Shown piece by piece: positions 1 to 9,996 of a stretch of 53,075 nt of DNA. The position numbers and the translations under genes were made by a program. The notes beneath the pieces were generated by a model, which saw only the letters and a list, made by a program, of their open reading frames with translations, searched no databases and was not told the DNA's origin. The first letter of the stretch is position 1; the number at the start of each line of letters is the position of its first letter. The stretch comes from Bacteroidales bacterium. GTDB taxonomy: Bacteria > Bacteroidota > Bacteroidia > Bacteroidales > Tenuifilaceae. The stretch covers positions 1-53,075 of the forward strand of contig JABFRB010000017.1 of the NCBI GenBank assembly GCA_013141385.1. Direction: 5' to 3'.

Positions 1-394
1 ATATTATACGTTTACTATTTTCATATTTTATATATTCTTTTAATATGTATTTTTTTATTTCATTCTATTTATTATCAATTAAATATTAACACTTATACAT
101 TAAATCGTTTTATTTCATAATAAACATTACTTTTATTGTAGTCAAGTACCATCCCCTGTTTTAGTTTGACTAAAGTTAAAACGAAAAAGTATTTCTCAAG
201 ATCTTTAGATATCCAGATTATTATACTTGACAAATTATACTCACATATCCTTAAATTTACAAAAATTAAAGGATATTTCTAATCAAAATACTAATTGTAA
301 GGTTTATGTCCTTTCCTTGAATTGATCAAGTTTTTACACAAAATTGAATAGTAAATATTGACTCTTTTCAGATCTGTATGCAAGTACATTAGGT
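1..394. other. AT-rich left flank, no gene seen
   Basis: This stretch is very AT-rich and holds no open reading frame that I can support. Its right part, from roughly 340, probably belongs to the decayed insertion sequence that follows, because the transposase homology at 395 begins well inside a normal IS701-type protein and the N-terminal part should lie here. I could not read that part convincingly in any frame, nor find a terminal inverted repeat. Confidence 0.4.
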
Positions 395-1401
395 TTGGTG
401 GGTTGCACAGTAGATGATAAAGTCCACCTGAAAAAAGGCATTAAGTCGGCTGGGATTGCTCGACAATACGCAGGCACAATAGGGAGGGTCGATAACTGCC
501 AAGTTGGGGTGTACTTAGGCCTATGCGCAGATAAGCATGCAAGTATAACCAACGTTAGTTTTTTTTACCAAAAGAATGGACAGACGATGAGGAGCGATGC
601 ATCAAAACGGGGATACCTGAGGACATGATTTTTTCTTAACCCAAGCCTGAACTGAGCCTAGAGATGGTCAAGGAGCAAATAGAAAACGGCGATCATTTTG
701 ATTTTGCCAACAAAGATGGTTCGTACGGTAACAGGTTTACTTTTAGCAAAGGAGTTAATGCCTTGGGTAAAAAGTACGTGCTTGATGTACATAGCAATCA
801 GCAGGTATATTTGCAGAAACCGGTTATAAGAGTACTCGAACCACAAGCAGGGAAAAGAGGGCGGAAAGCGACCTTGTCGAAACCTGATGTTCAGAGCGTA
901 TCTGTGGCTGAATACCAGAAATCACTTCGGGGGTTCATATTACGAAGAGGTCAGGATAAGGACAGATAGTCAATAACCCTACTCCACGTGGCAAGGGTAT
1001 GGGTATGGGACGTACAAGGAGGAGATTTAGAAGCCATAGAGCAAACCCTCGTTATTCGTAAACCAATGCACAGAAAAGATAAGGCGCAGTACTCCCTGAT
1101 CAACATCGGGGTAGACGAACAAAGTCCCGAAATGTTTGCATTCATACAAGCACAAAGATTCTGGATTAAAAGGTGCTTTAGAGGCAATAGCCATGATCTG
1201 AGAATGTCTGACTATCAAGTCAGGACGTACAAGGGATTTAACAATCATATGGTATTAACCTGTGTTGCCATGCAGTATGTGCAGCGTGAACGAATGAAAA
1301 ACGCACAAGATTTGCCATTGCTCTCGTACAATGATGTTAGAATTTTACTTGCAAAAAAACACGAGAGAATATCCGTTACGATATATCCACATACAGAATA
1401 G
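395..1401 (+). pseudogene. IS701-like DDE transposase, decayed
   Basis: This is a remnant of a DDE transposase resembling the IS701 family. The readable pieces include a segment with ARQYAGTIGRVDNCQVGVYL (first catalytic-domain region), the central KPELSLEMVKEQI segment, and a C-terminal part with the motif AQRFWIKRCFRG, which holds the YREK-like region, followed by MSDYQVRTYKGFNNHM. Three lesions are visible: a frame change around the T8 run at 559-566, an in-frame stop at 637-639, and another in-frame stop at 967-969. The N-terminus is missing or unreadable. No intact reading frame exists, so the element cannot move by itself. Family assignment rests on motif recognition only. Confidence 0.8.
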
Positions 1402-1661
1402 AGCAAATATCTATACGCCACAAACAAAGAGCTAAGGATACATTAAGATTATATCAAACCGATCTACCAAAGTAGAATTAACCAATATGAGGTAATAATT
1501 GATAGATAATGATCTCATTCGCATAAAAAAACACACCTAACCTGAATATCGAAGTCTTTAAATTACATCTATGATGTTTATTCATTTCTAGGTATAGACA
1601 TCCCATTTTTTATGATGACTACCCTGATTTCTTACATGTATTCAAAGTTAATACGCCTACC

Positions 1662-1756
1662 GAATCGTTTAACTCAAAAATAAAGGCTTTTAGATCTATG
1701 CAGAGAGGTGTTCGAGATATTCCCTTTTTTATAGGCTAACTATAATTTACGCTTGA
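1662..1756 (+). pseudogene. C-terminal fragment of an ISL3/ISAon1-like transposase
   Basis: A short stretch reads ESFNSKIKAFRSMQRGVRDI and then PFF, which matches the C-terminal catalytic-glutamate region of ISL3/ISAon1-type transposases (typically AESFNAKIKAFR..RGVR..FFLFRL..IYA). After the T6 run at about 1725-1730 the frame changes, and the next frame continues RLTIIYA and a stop at 1754-1756, exactly the usual C-terminus. It is therefore a fragment with a one-base frameshift. It is too short for a gene and is different from the IS701-like remnant just upstream. Confidence 0.55.
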
Positions 1757-1820
1757 AAACTAAATCCACAACTTTTCTATTTGACCTCTTAAAAATCAAA
1801 CAATGAAAAATATGGTAAAA

Positions 1821-1855
1821 ATAAAAAGGGGCTTAGTAAAATTACTAAAACCCCT
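1821..1855 (-). terminator. terminator behind the tRNA gene
   Basis: Read on the minus strand just after the tRNA, AGGGG pairs with CCCCT and TTAGTA with TACTAA, forming a long hairpin that is followed by a T-rich run. This is a standard intrinsic terminator for the tRNA transcript. Confidence 0.75.
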
Positions 1856-1865
1856 AATTTTCTTG

Positions 1866-1939
1866 TAGCGAGAGGCGGGAATGATCCGCCGACCTCATGA
1901 TTATGAATCATGCGCTCTAACCAGCTGAGCTACCTCGCC
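1866..1939 (-). tRNA. tRNA with anticodon CAU (elongator Met or lysidine-type Ile)
   Basis: A 74-nt cloverleaf can be drawn: acceptor GGCGAGG/TCTCGCT with G-U pairs at both ends, D-stem GCTC/GAGC, anticodon stem CATGA/TCATG with loop TTCATAA (anticodon CAU), a 5-nt variable loop, T-stem GGCGG/CCGCC, and discriminator A. CCA is not encoded. The anticodon stem lacks the three consecutive G-C pairs of an initiator tRNA, so it is elongator Met or Ile(CAU); elongator Met is more likely. The T-loop reads ATCATTC instead of the usual TTCRANN. An intrinsic terminator follows. Confidence 0.88.
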
Positions 1940-2198
1940 ATCGGAATTGAGGTGCAAAAGTATAAAATTATTTTTATCCACCAATTTTTTACTTAATGAA
2001 AACAATTTGAAGATATAAGTTTTCTATCTCCTGAATATTCTTCTGAATATCAATATGTGCCAAATTAAAAAACAAGTGTTCATAAAAACATTAGCAATAA
2101 AAAAGATTAGTATCCATTTTTTCATATCTTGCAAAAAAAGTAAAAAAAGTAATAAAATTATACTTAAACTGTTTTAATAAAGAATAATAGAAAAAATC

Positions 2199-2597
2199 AT
2201 GGAAGATGTAAAAACTTTAAACAGAATTGAACTAGAGTTTGCTTTAAACACCCCTCCTCATTTACTTTTTAATAGACTCTCAACCCCTTCGGGTTTATCT
2301 GAATGGTTTGCTGATAATGTTAATGTTTCAGGTAAAACTTATACATTTATTTGGGACAACACGGAGCTTAAAGCTGAACTTCTTGAAAAAAAGGAGAATA
2401 AAAATATCAAATTCCGTTGGCTAAGAGAGGGAGCAAGTCCAAAGAGTTTTTTTAATTTTCGAATTATAGTGCACGACCTTACTGGAGAAGTTTCACTTCA
2501 GGTTATTGAACAACTCGATGAAAATGAAGATATTAATGAATCAATTTCTCTTTGGAATTCTCAGATTGGAAATCTAAAAAGGATTTTGGGTATTTAG
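2199..2597 (+). CDS. START-like (SRPBCC fold) domain protein
   Basis: This 132-residue protein fits the START-like/AHSA1-type SRPBCC family that is widespread in Bacteroidota. The N-terminal strand is followed by a helix segment PPHLLFNRLSTPSGLSEWFA, then alternating strands (TYTFIWDN, KFRWLREG), and a C-terminal helix ending in WNSQIGNLKRILGI; this order is that of the fold that forms a hydrophobic ligand cavity. The specific ligand is unknown. There is no signal peptide, so it should be cytoplasmic. It starts with ATG and precedes an LptF/G-type permease gene by 87 bases. Confidence 0.75.
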   Translation: MEDVKTLNRIELEFALNTPPHLLFNRLSTPSGLSEWFADNVNVSGKTYTFIWDNTELKAELLEKKENKNIKFRWLREGASPKSFFNFRIIVHDLTGEVSLQVIEQLDENEDINESISLWNSQIGNLKRILGI

Positions 2598-2684
2598 TGC
2601 TCTATTCACACTCCTGAAAAACAAATATTTTAGAAAAATCGCTTATTTTTGTCATTGGATTTCTAAAATAATCCTTAATTCACA

Positions 2685-4166
2685 GTGAAGACCTTATATC
2701 GCTTTATCATTAAATCATACATTGGCCCATTGGTGATGACTTTTTTCATCGTCATGTTTATACTTTTAATGCAATTCCTTTGGAAGTATATTGACGATTT
2801 AGTGGGTAAAGGGCTAGAATGGAAGGTTATTGCGGAACTATTGCTTTACGCTTCATCAAACCTAGTTCCCATGGCTTTACCCCTATCTACACTCCTTGCC
2901 TCATTGATGACTATGGGAAATTTGGGGGAAAATAATGAACTTCTTGCTATGAAATCGGCAGGCATTTCATTACCAAGAATATTAAGTCCGCTCATCTTTA
3001 TTACAATACTAATTAGTATAAGCGCTTTTTTCTTTTCAAATAACGTACTCCCCTATACAAATCTTAAGATATCTACACTTTTATATTCTGTAAAACAACA
3101 AAAGCCCGAATTAGCAATAAAAGAAGGGATTTTCACCACAATTAATGACGTCTATAGCATAAAAATTGCGGAGAAAAACCAAAAGACGAGTTTAATGCGT
3201 CGAATAATGATTTATGATCATAGTAAAAATGAGGGTAATTTGGTTATCACCTCAGCAGATTCAGGCTATATAAAAGTTTCTAATGACGAAAAACGATTAG
3301 TAGCAACACTTTATAGCGGCAATACTTATGAGGAAAGGATCGAAAGCGCTACAAGTAAATCAGGGAATCGATCGTTTCCATCAACTAGCCAAAAATTTCA
3401 AGAACAAGTTATTGTATTCGAGTTACAAGGAAAAGGATTGCAAAAAACTGACGAAGAGCTTTTTAAAAGTAGCGCACAAACTATGAATCTTCATCAACTT
3501 GATATTGTAAAAGATTCGTTAAGCAAACAATATAGGTCAAGAGAAAAATCATTTCAGCATAATTTACATTACTCTGTATTCCAAAGGAATAAAAACACAA
3601 ATAGTAAAGATAGTTTACACAAGAAGATGTTTCTCTTCCCTGATGATTCTCTCTTCAACATATTATCAAATTTAGAGAAGCAAAGAATAATTGATGTTGC
3701 AATTTCAAGTGCACGATCAACAAAAAGTTTTATTTCTTCTACTAGTGATGAGTTTTACTCTAAAGGAAAGTACATTGCAAGGCATAAAATTGAATGGAAT
3801 AGAAAATTTTCGTTATCATTTGCATGTTTCGTATTCTTCTTTATTGGAGCACCCCTTGGAGCCATAATTAGGAAGGGGGGGCTGGGTATGCCTGTTGTAA
3901 TATCCGTTTTCTTTTTTGTGCTTTACTACATTATAACAATCTCTGGTGAGAAATTTGCACGAGAACTTATTTGGCAACCTGCTGCCGGGATGTGGCTATC
4001 ATCTTTTATTTTGCTACCACTTGGTGCTTTTCTCTCATATAAAGCAACCACTGATTCTGTAATTATGAATCCTGATTTCTATACAGAATCCTTTAAAAAA
4101 ATCCTACTTCTTTATAAGAAAATCCATAGGAAAATTATCGGTTTAAAGCCAACCCTCCCTAAATAA
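2685..4166 (+). CDS. LptF/LptG family permease (YjgP/YjgQ)
   Basis: This 493-residue membrane protein belongs to the LptF/LptG permease family, which with the LptB ATPase extracts lipopolysaccharide from the inner membrane and passes it to the Lpt bridge. Three transmembrane segments lie in the N-terminal 115 residues (including FIVMFILLMQFLWKYIDDL and a conserved stretch around LPLSTLLASLMTMGNLGENN) and three more in the last 110 residues; between them is a long periplasmic beta-jellyroll region. At about 490 residues it is longer than the approximately 360 of E. coli LptF, because of an enlarged periplasmic part typical of Bacteroidota. It starts with GTG. It is 4 bases upstream of a glycosyltransferase gene, consistent with an envelope operon. 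LptF versus LptG cannot be told. Confidence 0.88.
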   Translation: MKTLYRFIIKSYIGPLVMTFFIVMFILLMQFLWKYIDDLVGKGLEWKVIAELLLYASSNLVPMALPLSTLLASLMTMGNLGENNELLAMKSAGISLPRILSPLIFITILISISAFFFSNNVLPYTNLKISTLLYSVKQQKPELAIKEGIFTTINDVYSIKIAEKNQKTSLMRRIMIYDHSKNEGNLVITSADSGYIKVSNDEKRLVATLYSGNTYEERIESATSKSGNRSFPSTSQKFQEQVIVFELQGKGLQKTDEELFKSSAQTMNLHQLDIVKDSLSKQYRSREKSFQHNLHYSVFQRNKNTNSKDSLHKKMFLFPDDSLFNILSNLEKQRIIDVAISSARSTKSFISSTSDEFYSKGKYIARHKIEWNRKFSLSFACFVFFFIGAPLGAIIRKGGLGMPVVISVFFFVLYYIITISGEKFARELIWQPAAGMWLSSFILLPLGAFLSYKATTDSVIMNPDFYTESFKKILLLYKKIHRKIIGLKPTLPK

Positions 4167-4170
4167 ATAG

Positions 4171-5373
4171 ATGAACATCCTGATTTTAGCCAACAAGCCT
4201 CCTTTCCCAGCCAAAGATGGAAGTTCCCTAGCTACACTCAACATGGCAAAAGGGCTTGCTAAAGTCGGTAATAAAGTTACTATTCTTGCAATTTCTACAC
4301 CTAAACATCAATGTGAGCCCGAATGGATTCCAAAGGAAATAAAAGACTTAATCAATATCAAACTAATACATATTAACACAAGGATTAACCCTTTTAAGGG
4401 CATTCTGAATCTGTTTTTTTCTAGTTTACCATATAATATTGAGCGTTTCAGTAATAAAAATTACAGCATAGCACTTAAAGATATTATTAATAGCAATAAA
4501 TTTGATATTATTCAACTTGAAGGGCTTTATCTTGTAACCTACCTTTTAGAAGTACAAAAGCTAACAAAAGCACCTATTGTTTATAGATCTCACAATATCG
4601 AACACGAAATTTGGGAGAGAATATCAAAAAACGAAAAAAATTGGATAAAGACTAAGTATTTCTCTTTGCTTTCGAAGCGAATTCTTAGAATGGAAATCTC
4701 AATATCGGCTCAAGTAAATGCTTTGGTTGCCATTTCTCAACGCGATGAGCAATGGTTTAAAGCAAATGACTTTAGCAAACCTACCATTTCTATACCAATG
4801 GGCTATACTAAACCTGAATTAATTAATTCTACTGGTTTAGCTAATAGTGATATTTGTTTCATAGGCTCGTTAGATTGGATTCCAAACCAAGAAGGTTTAT
4901 ATTGGTTCTTAAACAATGTTTGGCCAAGAATACTTAATGAATGTCCCAGCGTATCTTTCCATATTGCAGGTAGGAATACCTCAAAATCAATTGTTGAAAG
5001 ATTAAAAAAGGAAAAAAGTGTAATCTTTCATGGCGAAGTGGAAAGTGCAACCGAATACCTTAGTAGATACTCCCTTCTAGCAGTTCCAATCCTATCAGGA
5101 AGTGGAATGAGGGTGAAAATTGTTGAAGGAATGATGCTAGGGAATGTAATTGTTACCACTTCCATTGGACTCGAGGGAATATCTGCAACGAATAGAGAAC
5201 AAGTTATTATTGCCGATGAACCTAAGGATTTTGCAGAAGCAATTATCGAATTGATTCGTATTCCGGCATTAAAGAATAGTATTGCAAAAAAAGCTCGTAT
5301 TTTTGCAACCGATAATTTTGATACCTCTGCATTAGCAGAAAAGTTGGAAGCTTTTTACAAAAAACTTATTTAA
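4171..5373 (+). CDS. GT-B glycosyltransferase (family 4-like)
   Basis: A 400-residue glycosyltransferase of the GT-B fold. The N-terminal Rossmann domain begins MNILILANKPPFPAKDGSS with a glycine-rich acceptor-side loop. The C-terminal domain starts near residue 228 (DICFIGSLDWIPNQEGLYW) and contains the nucleotide-sugar site with the pattern LAVPILSGSGMRVKIVEGM, including the family GT4 type E-x7-E-like region. There are no membrane segments. It sits between an LptF/G permease and a membrane-anchored GT2 (3-base gap on the latter side), suggesting a role in surface polysaccharide or LPS assembly. The sugar and acceptor cannot be inferred. Confidence 0.85.
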   Translation: MNILILANKPPFPAKDGSSLATLNMAKGLAKVGNKVTILAISTPKHQCEPEWIPKEIKDLINIKLIHINTRINPFKGILNLFFSSLPYNIERFSNKNYSIALKDIINSNKFDIIQLEGLYLVTYLLEVQKLTKAPIVYRSHNIEHEIWERISKNEKNWIKTKYFSLLSKRILRMEISISAQVNALVAISQRDEQWFKANDFSKPTISIPMGYTKPELINSTGLANSDICFIGSLDWIPNQEGLYWFLNNVWPRILNECPSVSFHIAGRNTSKSIVERLKKEKSVIFHGEVESATEYLSRYSLLAVPILSGSGMRVKIVEGMMLGNVIVTTSIGLEGISATNREQVIIADEPKDFAEAIIELIRIPALKNSIAKKARIFATDNFDTSALAEKLEAFYKKLI

Positions 5374-5375
5374 AG

Positions 5376-6560
5376 GTGGTCAAGTTTATTTTTTGGTTAT
5401 TCATTGGATTACTCATCTATAGCTATATTGGTTATACAATAATCATACTGTTTATATCTTTTATCAAGAAATTTTTCCCTTCAAATAGAGGCAGCAATAA
5501 GGAGAACTCAGCATCTAAATTTCCTGAGGTAACAATAATTATTGCCGCATACAATGAAGAGAAAAACGTTGACGAAAAAGTTAAGAATACCTTTCAACAG
5601 GACTACCCTCATGATAAAATAACACAGGTTTGGGTTAATGACTGTTCATTTGATAAAACTAAGGATCTGGTAGCAGAATACCCGAATGTTACCCTTTTAA
5701 ATCAAATCGAACGACAAGGGAAAGTTGCTGCAATAAATTTTGCAATGCAGTACGTTAAAACACCTATCGTTATTTTTTCGGATGCAAATGCCATGCTTTC
5801 AGCAGAAGCTATCAATAATATAGTTAAACCCTTCTCCAATCCTAAGGTTGGTTGTGTTGCTGGAGAAAAAAGAATCCTAATGAACCCCATTGAGAACGCT
5901 GCTGCCACAGGTGAAGGAATTTACTGGAAATACGAATCTTTTATCAAGCAAATAGAATCAACCTGTGGTTCTACACTTAGCGCAACTGGGGAACTTTATG
6001 CAATTCGAACTGAATTATTTGAAGAGGTTAAAAAAGATACCATACTCGATGATTTTATTATTTCAACCCATGTAATTAAAAAAGGATATTTGGTAAAGTA
6101 TGTACCTGATGCCTATGCTTGCGAAAAAGCCTCTGCAAATATTAATGAGGAAAAAAAGAGAAAAATTCGAATTGCAGCAGGAAGTTTTCAAGCACTTTTT
6201 AGAAGTATGGAGTTATTAAACCCACTTAAGCATCCTCTTTTCTCGTTCCAATTTTTTTCACACAAAATCTTAAGATGGTTTGTACTACCTATTTCCCTCC
6301 TGTTGCTGCCCATATTAAACGTGTTAATTCTCCTTTTATACAGTCAATCCACTATATATCAAGCAATTCTCATAATTCAGATATTCGTATTATTAATGAT
6401 TTTTTCGGGTTGGCTATTTAAAGATAAACAAATATCAACAAAATGGGTGTTTCTTCCTTTTTACCTTTTCATGATGAACATTTCAATTGTGCAAGGGTTT
6501 ATTCGCTATGTTAATGGGAAACAAAATGTAAAATGGGATAAATCCTTAAGACAAACCTGA
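5376..6560 (+). CDS. membrane-anchored family 2 glycosyltransferase
   Basis: This 394-residue protein has an N-terminal transmembrane segment (residues 4-29), a GT-A domain of family 2 (about 50-285) and a C-terminal membrane part with three to four helices (about 295-385). GT2 features are the opening VTIIIAAYNEEKNV, a DxD-like FSDANAML, the acidic ILDDFIIS around residue 228, and a K-x-R-I-A-A-G-S-F-Q segment standing for the QxxRW-type motif. Processive or semiprocessive enzymes have this architecture. The GTG start follows the preceding glycosyltransferase stop by two bases, so translational coupling is likely. The product is unknown; cell-surface glycan is the probable target. Confidence 0.85.
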   Translation: MVKFIFWLFIGLLIYSYIGYTIIILFISFIKKFFPSNRGSNKENSASKFPEVTIIIAAYNEEKNVDEKVKNTFQQDYPHDKITQVWVNDCSFDKTKDLVAEYPNVTLLNQIERQGKVAAINFAMQYVKTPIVIFSDANAMLSAEAINNIVKPFSNPKVGCVAGEKRILMNPIENAAATGEGIYWKYESFIKQIESTCGSTLSATGELYAIRTELFEEVKKDTILDDFIISTHVIKKGYLVKYVPDAYACEKASANINEEKKRKIRIAAGSFQALFRSMELLNPLKHPLFSFQFFSHKILRWFVLPISLLLLPILNVLILLLYSQSTIYQAILIIQIFVLLMIFSGWLFKDKQISTKWVFLPFYLFMMNISIVQGFIRYVNGKQNVKWDKSLRQT

Positions 6561-6625
6561 CAAATGTTATGTATAGTTTTCAGTTCAATATGCTATTTTT
6601 GCATCAATTAAAAACAAAAATATAG

Positions 6626-7879
6626 ATGAGCATCAAACAACAAAGCAACACCGAATTCAAGCTTAACACAATATCTGAAGCACTTGAAGAACTTAAGGCA
6701 GGTAAAGTTATTATTGTTGTTGATGATGAAGATCGGGAAAACGAGGGGGACTTTATTGTAGCCGCAGAACTTATTACTCCTGAGATAGTTAATTTTATGG
6801 CCAGATATGGCCGAGGACTAATTTGTGCTCCAATTCCCGAAAATCGTTGCGTTGAACTCGACCTAGGATTAATGGTTGGTAATAATACAGCACTTCACCA
6901 AACTCCTTTTACTGTCTCAGTTGATTTAATTGGACAAGGTTGTACAACAGGAATATCTGCATCTGATAGGGCAAAAACCATAAAAGCTCTGGTTGATCCA
7001 ACAACAAAACCAGAAGATTTGGGTAGACCTGGGCATATATTCCCATTAAAGGCAAGAGAAAAAGGGGTACTCAGAAGAGCTGGTCATACCGAAGCGGTTG
7101 TGGATCTCACTCGCTTGGCAGGATTAAACCCTGGAGGAGCCTTAGTCGAAATCATGAATGATGATGGCTCGATGGCTCGATTACCAGAACTTATTCAAAT
7201 AGCCAAACAGTTTAATTTAAAGATAGTATCAATAAAGGATTTAATTGCATACCGTTTACAATTTGACAGCATTATTGAAGTAGGATCAAAGATTAAACTT
7301 CCAACCGCCTACGGTGATTTTGATCTAATCGCTTTTAGACAAAAATCGAATGGGTTGGAACATGTTGCTCTTATAAAAGGAACATGGGATTTAGATGAAC
7401 CCGTATTAGTAAGAGTGCATTCATCGTGCGTTACTGGGGATATCTTTGGTTCATATCGATGCGATTGCGGTACTCAACTCCACCATGCGATGAGTATGAT
7501 TGAAAAAGAAGGTAAGGGTGTTCTTGTATACATGAATCAAGAAGGAAGGGGAATTGGTTTATTCAATAAAATTCACTCTTATAAACTACAAGAAGAAGGT
7601 TTAGATACTGTAGAGGCCAACATTGAACTTGGTTTCGAACCCGATGAGCGAGATTACGGAATTGGAGCAAGTATCCTTCGTGAGATTGGTATTCATAAAA
7701 TGAAACTCATCTCAAATAATCCTGTTAAACGAAAAGGGCTGGAGGGATATGGTTTAAAGGTAACAGAAAATATTTCTCTCGAAATAGACTCTAACCCACA
7801 TAACGAATTTTATCTTAGAACAAAACGAGATAAAATGGGTCACATACTACTACTCAAACCAAATAATGGTAAGCATTAA
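6626..7879 (+). CDS. ribBA: bifunctional DHBP synthase / GTP cyclohydrolase II
   Basis: This 417-residue fusion catalyses the two entry reactions of riboflavin synthesis. The N-terminal half (about 12-210) is 3,4-dihydroxy-2-butanone-4-phosphate synthase with the acidic metal-binding loop [11 protein letters not shown] and the later [11 protein letters not shown]. The C-terminal half (about 215-410) is GTP cyclohydrolase II, with the zinc-binding cysteines in [20 protein letters not shown] and the segment [10 protein letters not shown]. Both active sites look complete and the length is typical. It starts with ATG 65 bases after the GT2 gene and lies 17 bases before fmt, so the two may be co-transcribed. 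Confidence 0.96.
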   Translation: MSIKQQSNTEFKLNTISEALEELKAGKVIIVVDDEDRENEGDFIVAAELITPEIVNFMARYGRGLICAPIPENRCVELDLGLMVGNNTALHQTPFTVSVDLIGQGCTTGISASDRAKTIKALVDPTTKPEDLGRPGHIFPLKAREKGVLRRAGHTEAVVDLTRLAGLNPGGALVEIMNDDGSMARLPELIQIAKQFNLKIVSIKDLIAYRLQFDSIIEVGSKIKLPTAYGDFDLIAFRQKSNGLEHVALIKGTWDLDEPVLVRVHSSCVTGDIFGSYRCDCGTQLHHAMSMIEKEGKGVLVYMNQEGRGIGLFNKIHSYKLQEEGLDTVEANIELGFEPDERDYGIGASILREIGIHKMKLISNNPVKRKGLEGYGLKVTENISLEIDSNPHNEFYLRTKRDKMGHILLLKPNNGKH

Positions 7880-7896
7880 TATCATTTAACTTGATA

Positions 7897-8865
7897 ATGA
7901 CCAAAGATATCAGGATAGTATATATGGGTACACCCGATTTTGCGGTTGCGCCATTAAAAACTCTAGTTGATGCTGGTTATAATATTGTTTGTGTTGTTAC
8001 AGTGCCGGATAAACCCGCTGGCAGAGGTCAAAAAGTTCAATCCTCTCCGGTAAAAATCTATGCGCAAGAGAAAGGTTTAAAAATACTACAACCCGAAAAA
8101 CTAAAGAATCCTGACTTTACTAGTGAATTTAACTCATTAAGTCCCGATATAGCCGTAGTTGTTGCATTCAGAATGTTACCAAAATCAATTTGGTCGGTAC
8201 CTAAACTGGGAACATTTAACCTACACGCCTCTCTTTTACCCCAATATAGAGGGGCTGCTCCAATAAATTGGGCAATTATCTATGGTGAGAAGAAAACTGG
8301 CGTTACCACTTTTATTATTGATAAAGAGATTGATACTGGAAATATTATTTACAGGGAAGAGGTAAATATTGATACGAATGATACTGCCGGGGATATTCAC
8401 GATAAACTAATGGTTATCGGAGCTGAACTGGTTCTAAAAACGGTTCAAGCCATTACTGAAAAAAAGGTTAAACCAATTGCTCAACAACTATATCTTCAGG
8501 ATAGCGAGCAGGTCAAATCTGCACCAAAGATTTTCAGAGAAACTTGTCGTATCGATTGGACGAAAACAGTATCTGATGTTCATAATTTTATCAGGGGCTT
8601 AAGTCCTTACCCAGGCGCTTGGACAGAGTTAATATTTGAAGATGGGACTGCGGTTCAAACTAAAATATTGAAATCAATTCAAATCGAAAAAAATCACCAA
8701 CATACAAGCGGATTAATTTTAATCGAAGGGAAAAACGCACTTAATGTTGCCTGTAATAATGGCTTTGTTAGTATAATCGAAATGCAACTGGCTGGCAAAC
8801 GCCCTATGAAAACCAATGAATTTCTGAACGGGCTTAGAAATGTTGCACCAATTAAAATGATTTGA
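7897..8865 (+). CDS. fmt: methionyl-tRNA formyltransferase
   Basis: Fmt formylates the methionine on initiator tRNA using 10-formyltetrahydrofolate. The N-terminal Rossmann domain opens IRIVYMGTPDFAVAPLKTL and contains the formyl-folate binding signature HASLLPQYRGAAPINWAI with the catalytic Asn-His-Asp arrangement; a C-terminal OB-like domain follows from about residue 210. I prefer the ATG at 7897; the same frame is open to a TTG at 7891, which would add two residues. The protein is 322 residues, a normal size. It converges on the peptidoglycan hydrolase gene. Confidence 0.95.
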   Translation: MTKDIRIVYMGTPDFAVAPLKTLVDAGYNIVCVVTVPDKPAGRGQKVQSSPVKIYAQEKGLKILQPEKLKNPDFTSEFNSLSPDIAVVVAFRMLPKSIWSVPKLGTFNLHASLLPQYRGAAPINWAIIYGEKKTGVTTFIIDKEIDTGNIIYREEVNIDTNDTAGDIHDKLMVIGAELVLKTVQAITEKKVKPIAQQLYLQDSEQVKSAPKIFRETCRIDWTKTVSDVHNFIRGLSPYPGAWTELIFEDGTAVQTKILKSIQIEKNHQHTSGLILIEGKNALNVACNNGFVSIIEMQLAGKRPMKTNEFLNGLRNVAPIKMI

Positions 8866-8901
8866 ATTCGAAATATTCCTGACTTAAGCTTTATTTGCGA
8901 T

Positions 8902-9846
8902 TTACTTATCCTTAGGCTTACGTTTCCTTAATTGAATTACTTGTCCTACCTCAAGCTGCTCTCCTATTTTCATCCTATTCTTACGGTATAAACTTTTTTG
9001 CTTAATCCCATACAATTGAGAGATTGAATACATGGTTTCGCCCTTTTCAACAACATGCACTGAGTGGTTTATTTCGGCTCTGCATCGTTTTGGTTGAATG
9101 TAAATCTCCTGTCCCTCCTTTAATGCAGAATCCCTATTTAATTCATTGTATTTAGCTAACTGCCATGGCAGCAATTCAAGTTCTTTAGTTAAACTTGCGT
9201 AATCATCACCCTTCCTTACTATGATATACTTTATCCTATTACGAGTGAATATTTTTCGGTGCTTATTCATGTCAATTACAAAGTGGTCGATATCAACCAA
9301 ATCCCCCATACCCTTAGTTGGTGATTCAACTTCAACGGAAATACCCTTATCATATATATATAAACTATTATCTTCTATAATCTTTATAAGCATTTCTGCA
9401 TAATGTGGGTTTGTGGCATAGCCTGCCTTCTTGAGTCCATAAGCCCATCCCTTATAATCGGTTGGATCGAGATCAAATAAAAGAGAGTACCTGCGTGCAC
9501 CCCTCAAAAAATCTGAATGATCTTTGTATGATGTTTCTGGATTACTATATTTTCTAAAACACTCATTACGCATATCGTCATCCATATAAATAGTAGAACC
9601 AGACCATGTATTATGGCATTTAATCCCAAAATGATTATTCGCTTTTATTGCCAATTTGCTATTCCCATTATCGCTTTCCAATAGTCCTTGAGCTAGAATA
9701 ATACTAGCAGGCACTCCTTTCGTTTTCATTTGATAAATGGCAATATTCTTATAATTATCGATATATTCTTCACGTGTTAACTTCTTTTGAGCAATAGTCA
9801 AAACTGGAAAAACTAATAGGAGAATCAATAGGTTAATCAACTTCAT
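8902..9846 (-). CDS. secreted glucosaminidase with LysM domain
   Basis: This 314-residue protein is a peptidoglycan hydrolase. It has a signal peptide (KLINLLILLLVFPVLTIAQ), a glucosaminidase (FlgJ/AcmA-type) domain at about 25-165 with the segment KGVPASIILAQGLLESDNGN that carries the catalytic glutamate, then a link with one weak LysM-like part near 205-250 and a clear C-terminal LysM at about 260-308 (HVVEKGETMYSISQLYGI). It would act in the periplasm or at the cell surface, binding glycan through LysM and cutting the beta-N-acetylglucosaminyl bond. No partner gene lies next to it; fmt converges on it. Confidence 0.9.
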   Translation of the reverse strand: MKLINLLILLLVFPVLTIAQKKLTREEYIDNYKNIAIYQMKTKGVPASIILAQGLLESDNGNSKLAIKANNHFGIKCHNTWSGSTIYMDDDMRNECFRKYSNPETSYKDHSDFLRGARRYSLLFDLDPTDYKGWAYGLKKAGYATNPHYAEMLIKIIEDNSLYIYDKGISVEVESPTKGMGDLVDIDHFVIDMNKHRKIFTRNRIKYIIVRKGDDYASLTKELELLPWQLAKYNELNRDSALKEGQEIYIQPKRCRAEINHSVHVVEKGETMYSISQLYGIKQKSLYRKNRMKIGEQLEVGQVIQLRKRKPKDK

Positions 9847-9996
9847 AATTTATATTTTACTTTGCAAAAGTATTAAAATGTTGGTCAAATTGTATTATTT
9901 TTCTTAATTCATAGAACATGCGGAAAATCAGCTGGAATATTCCAAGTATTTAATACATTTGGTGGTGATTATTTGCTTATTAAAAGAAACTGACCG

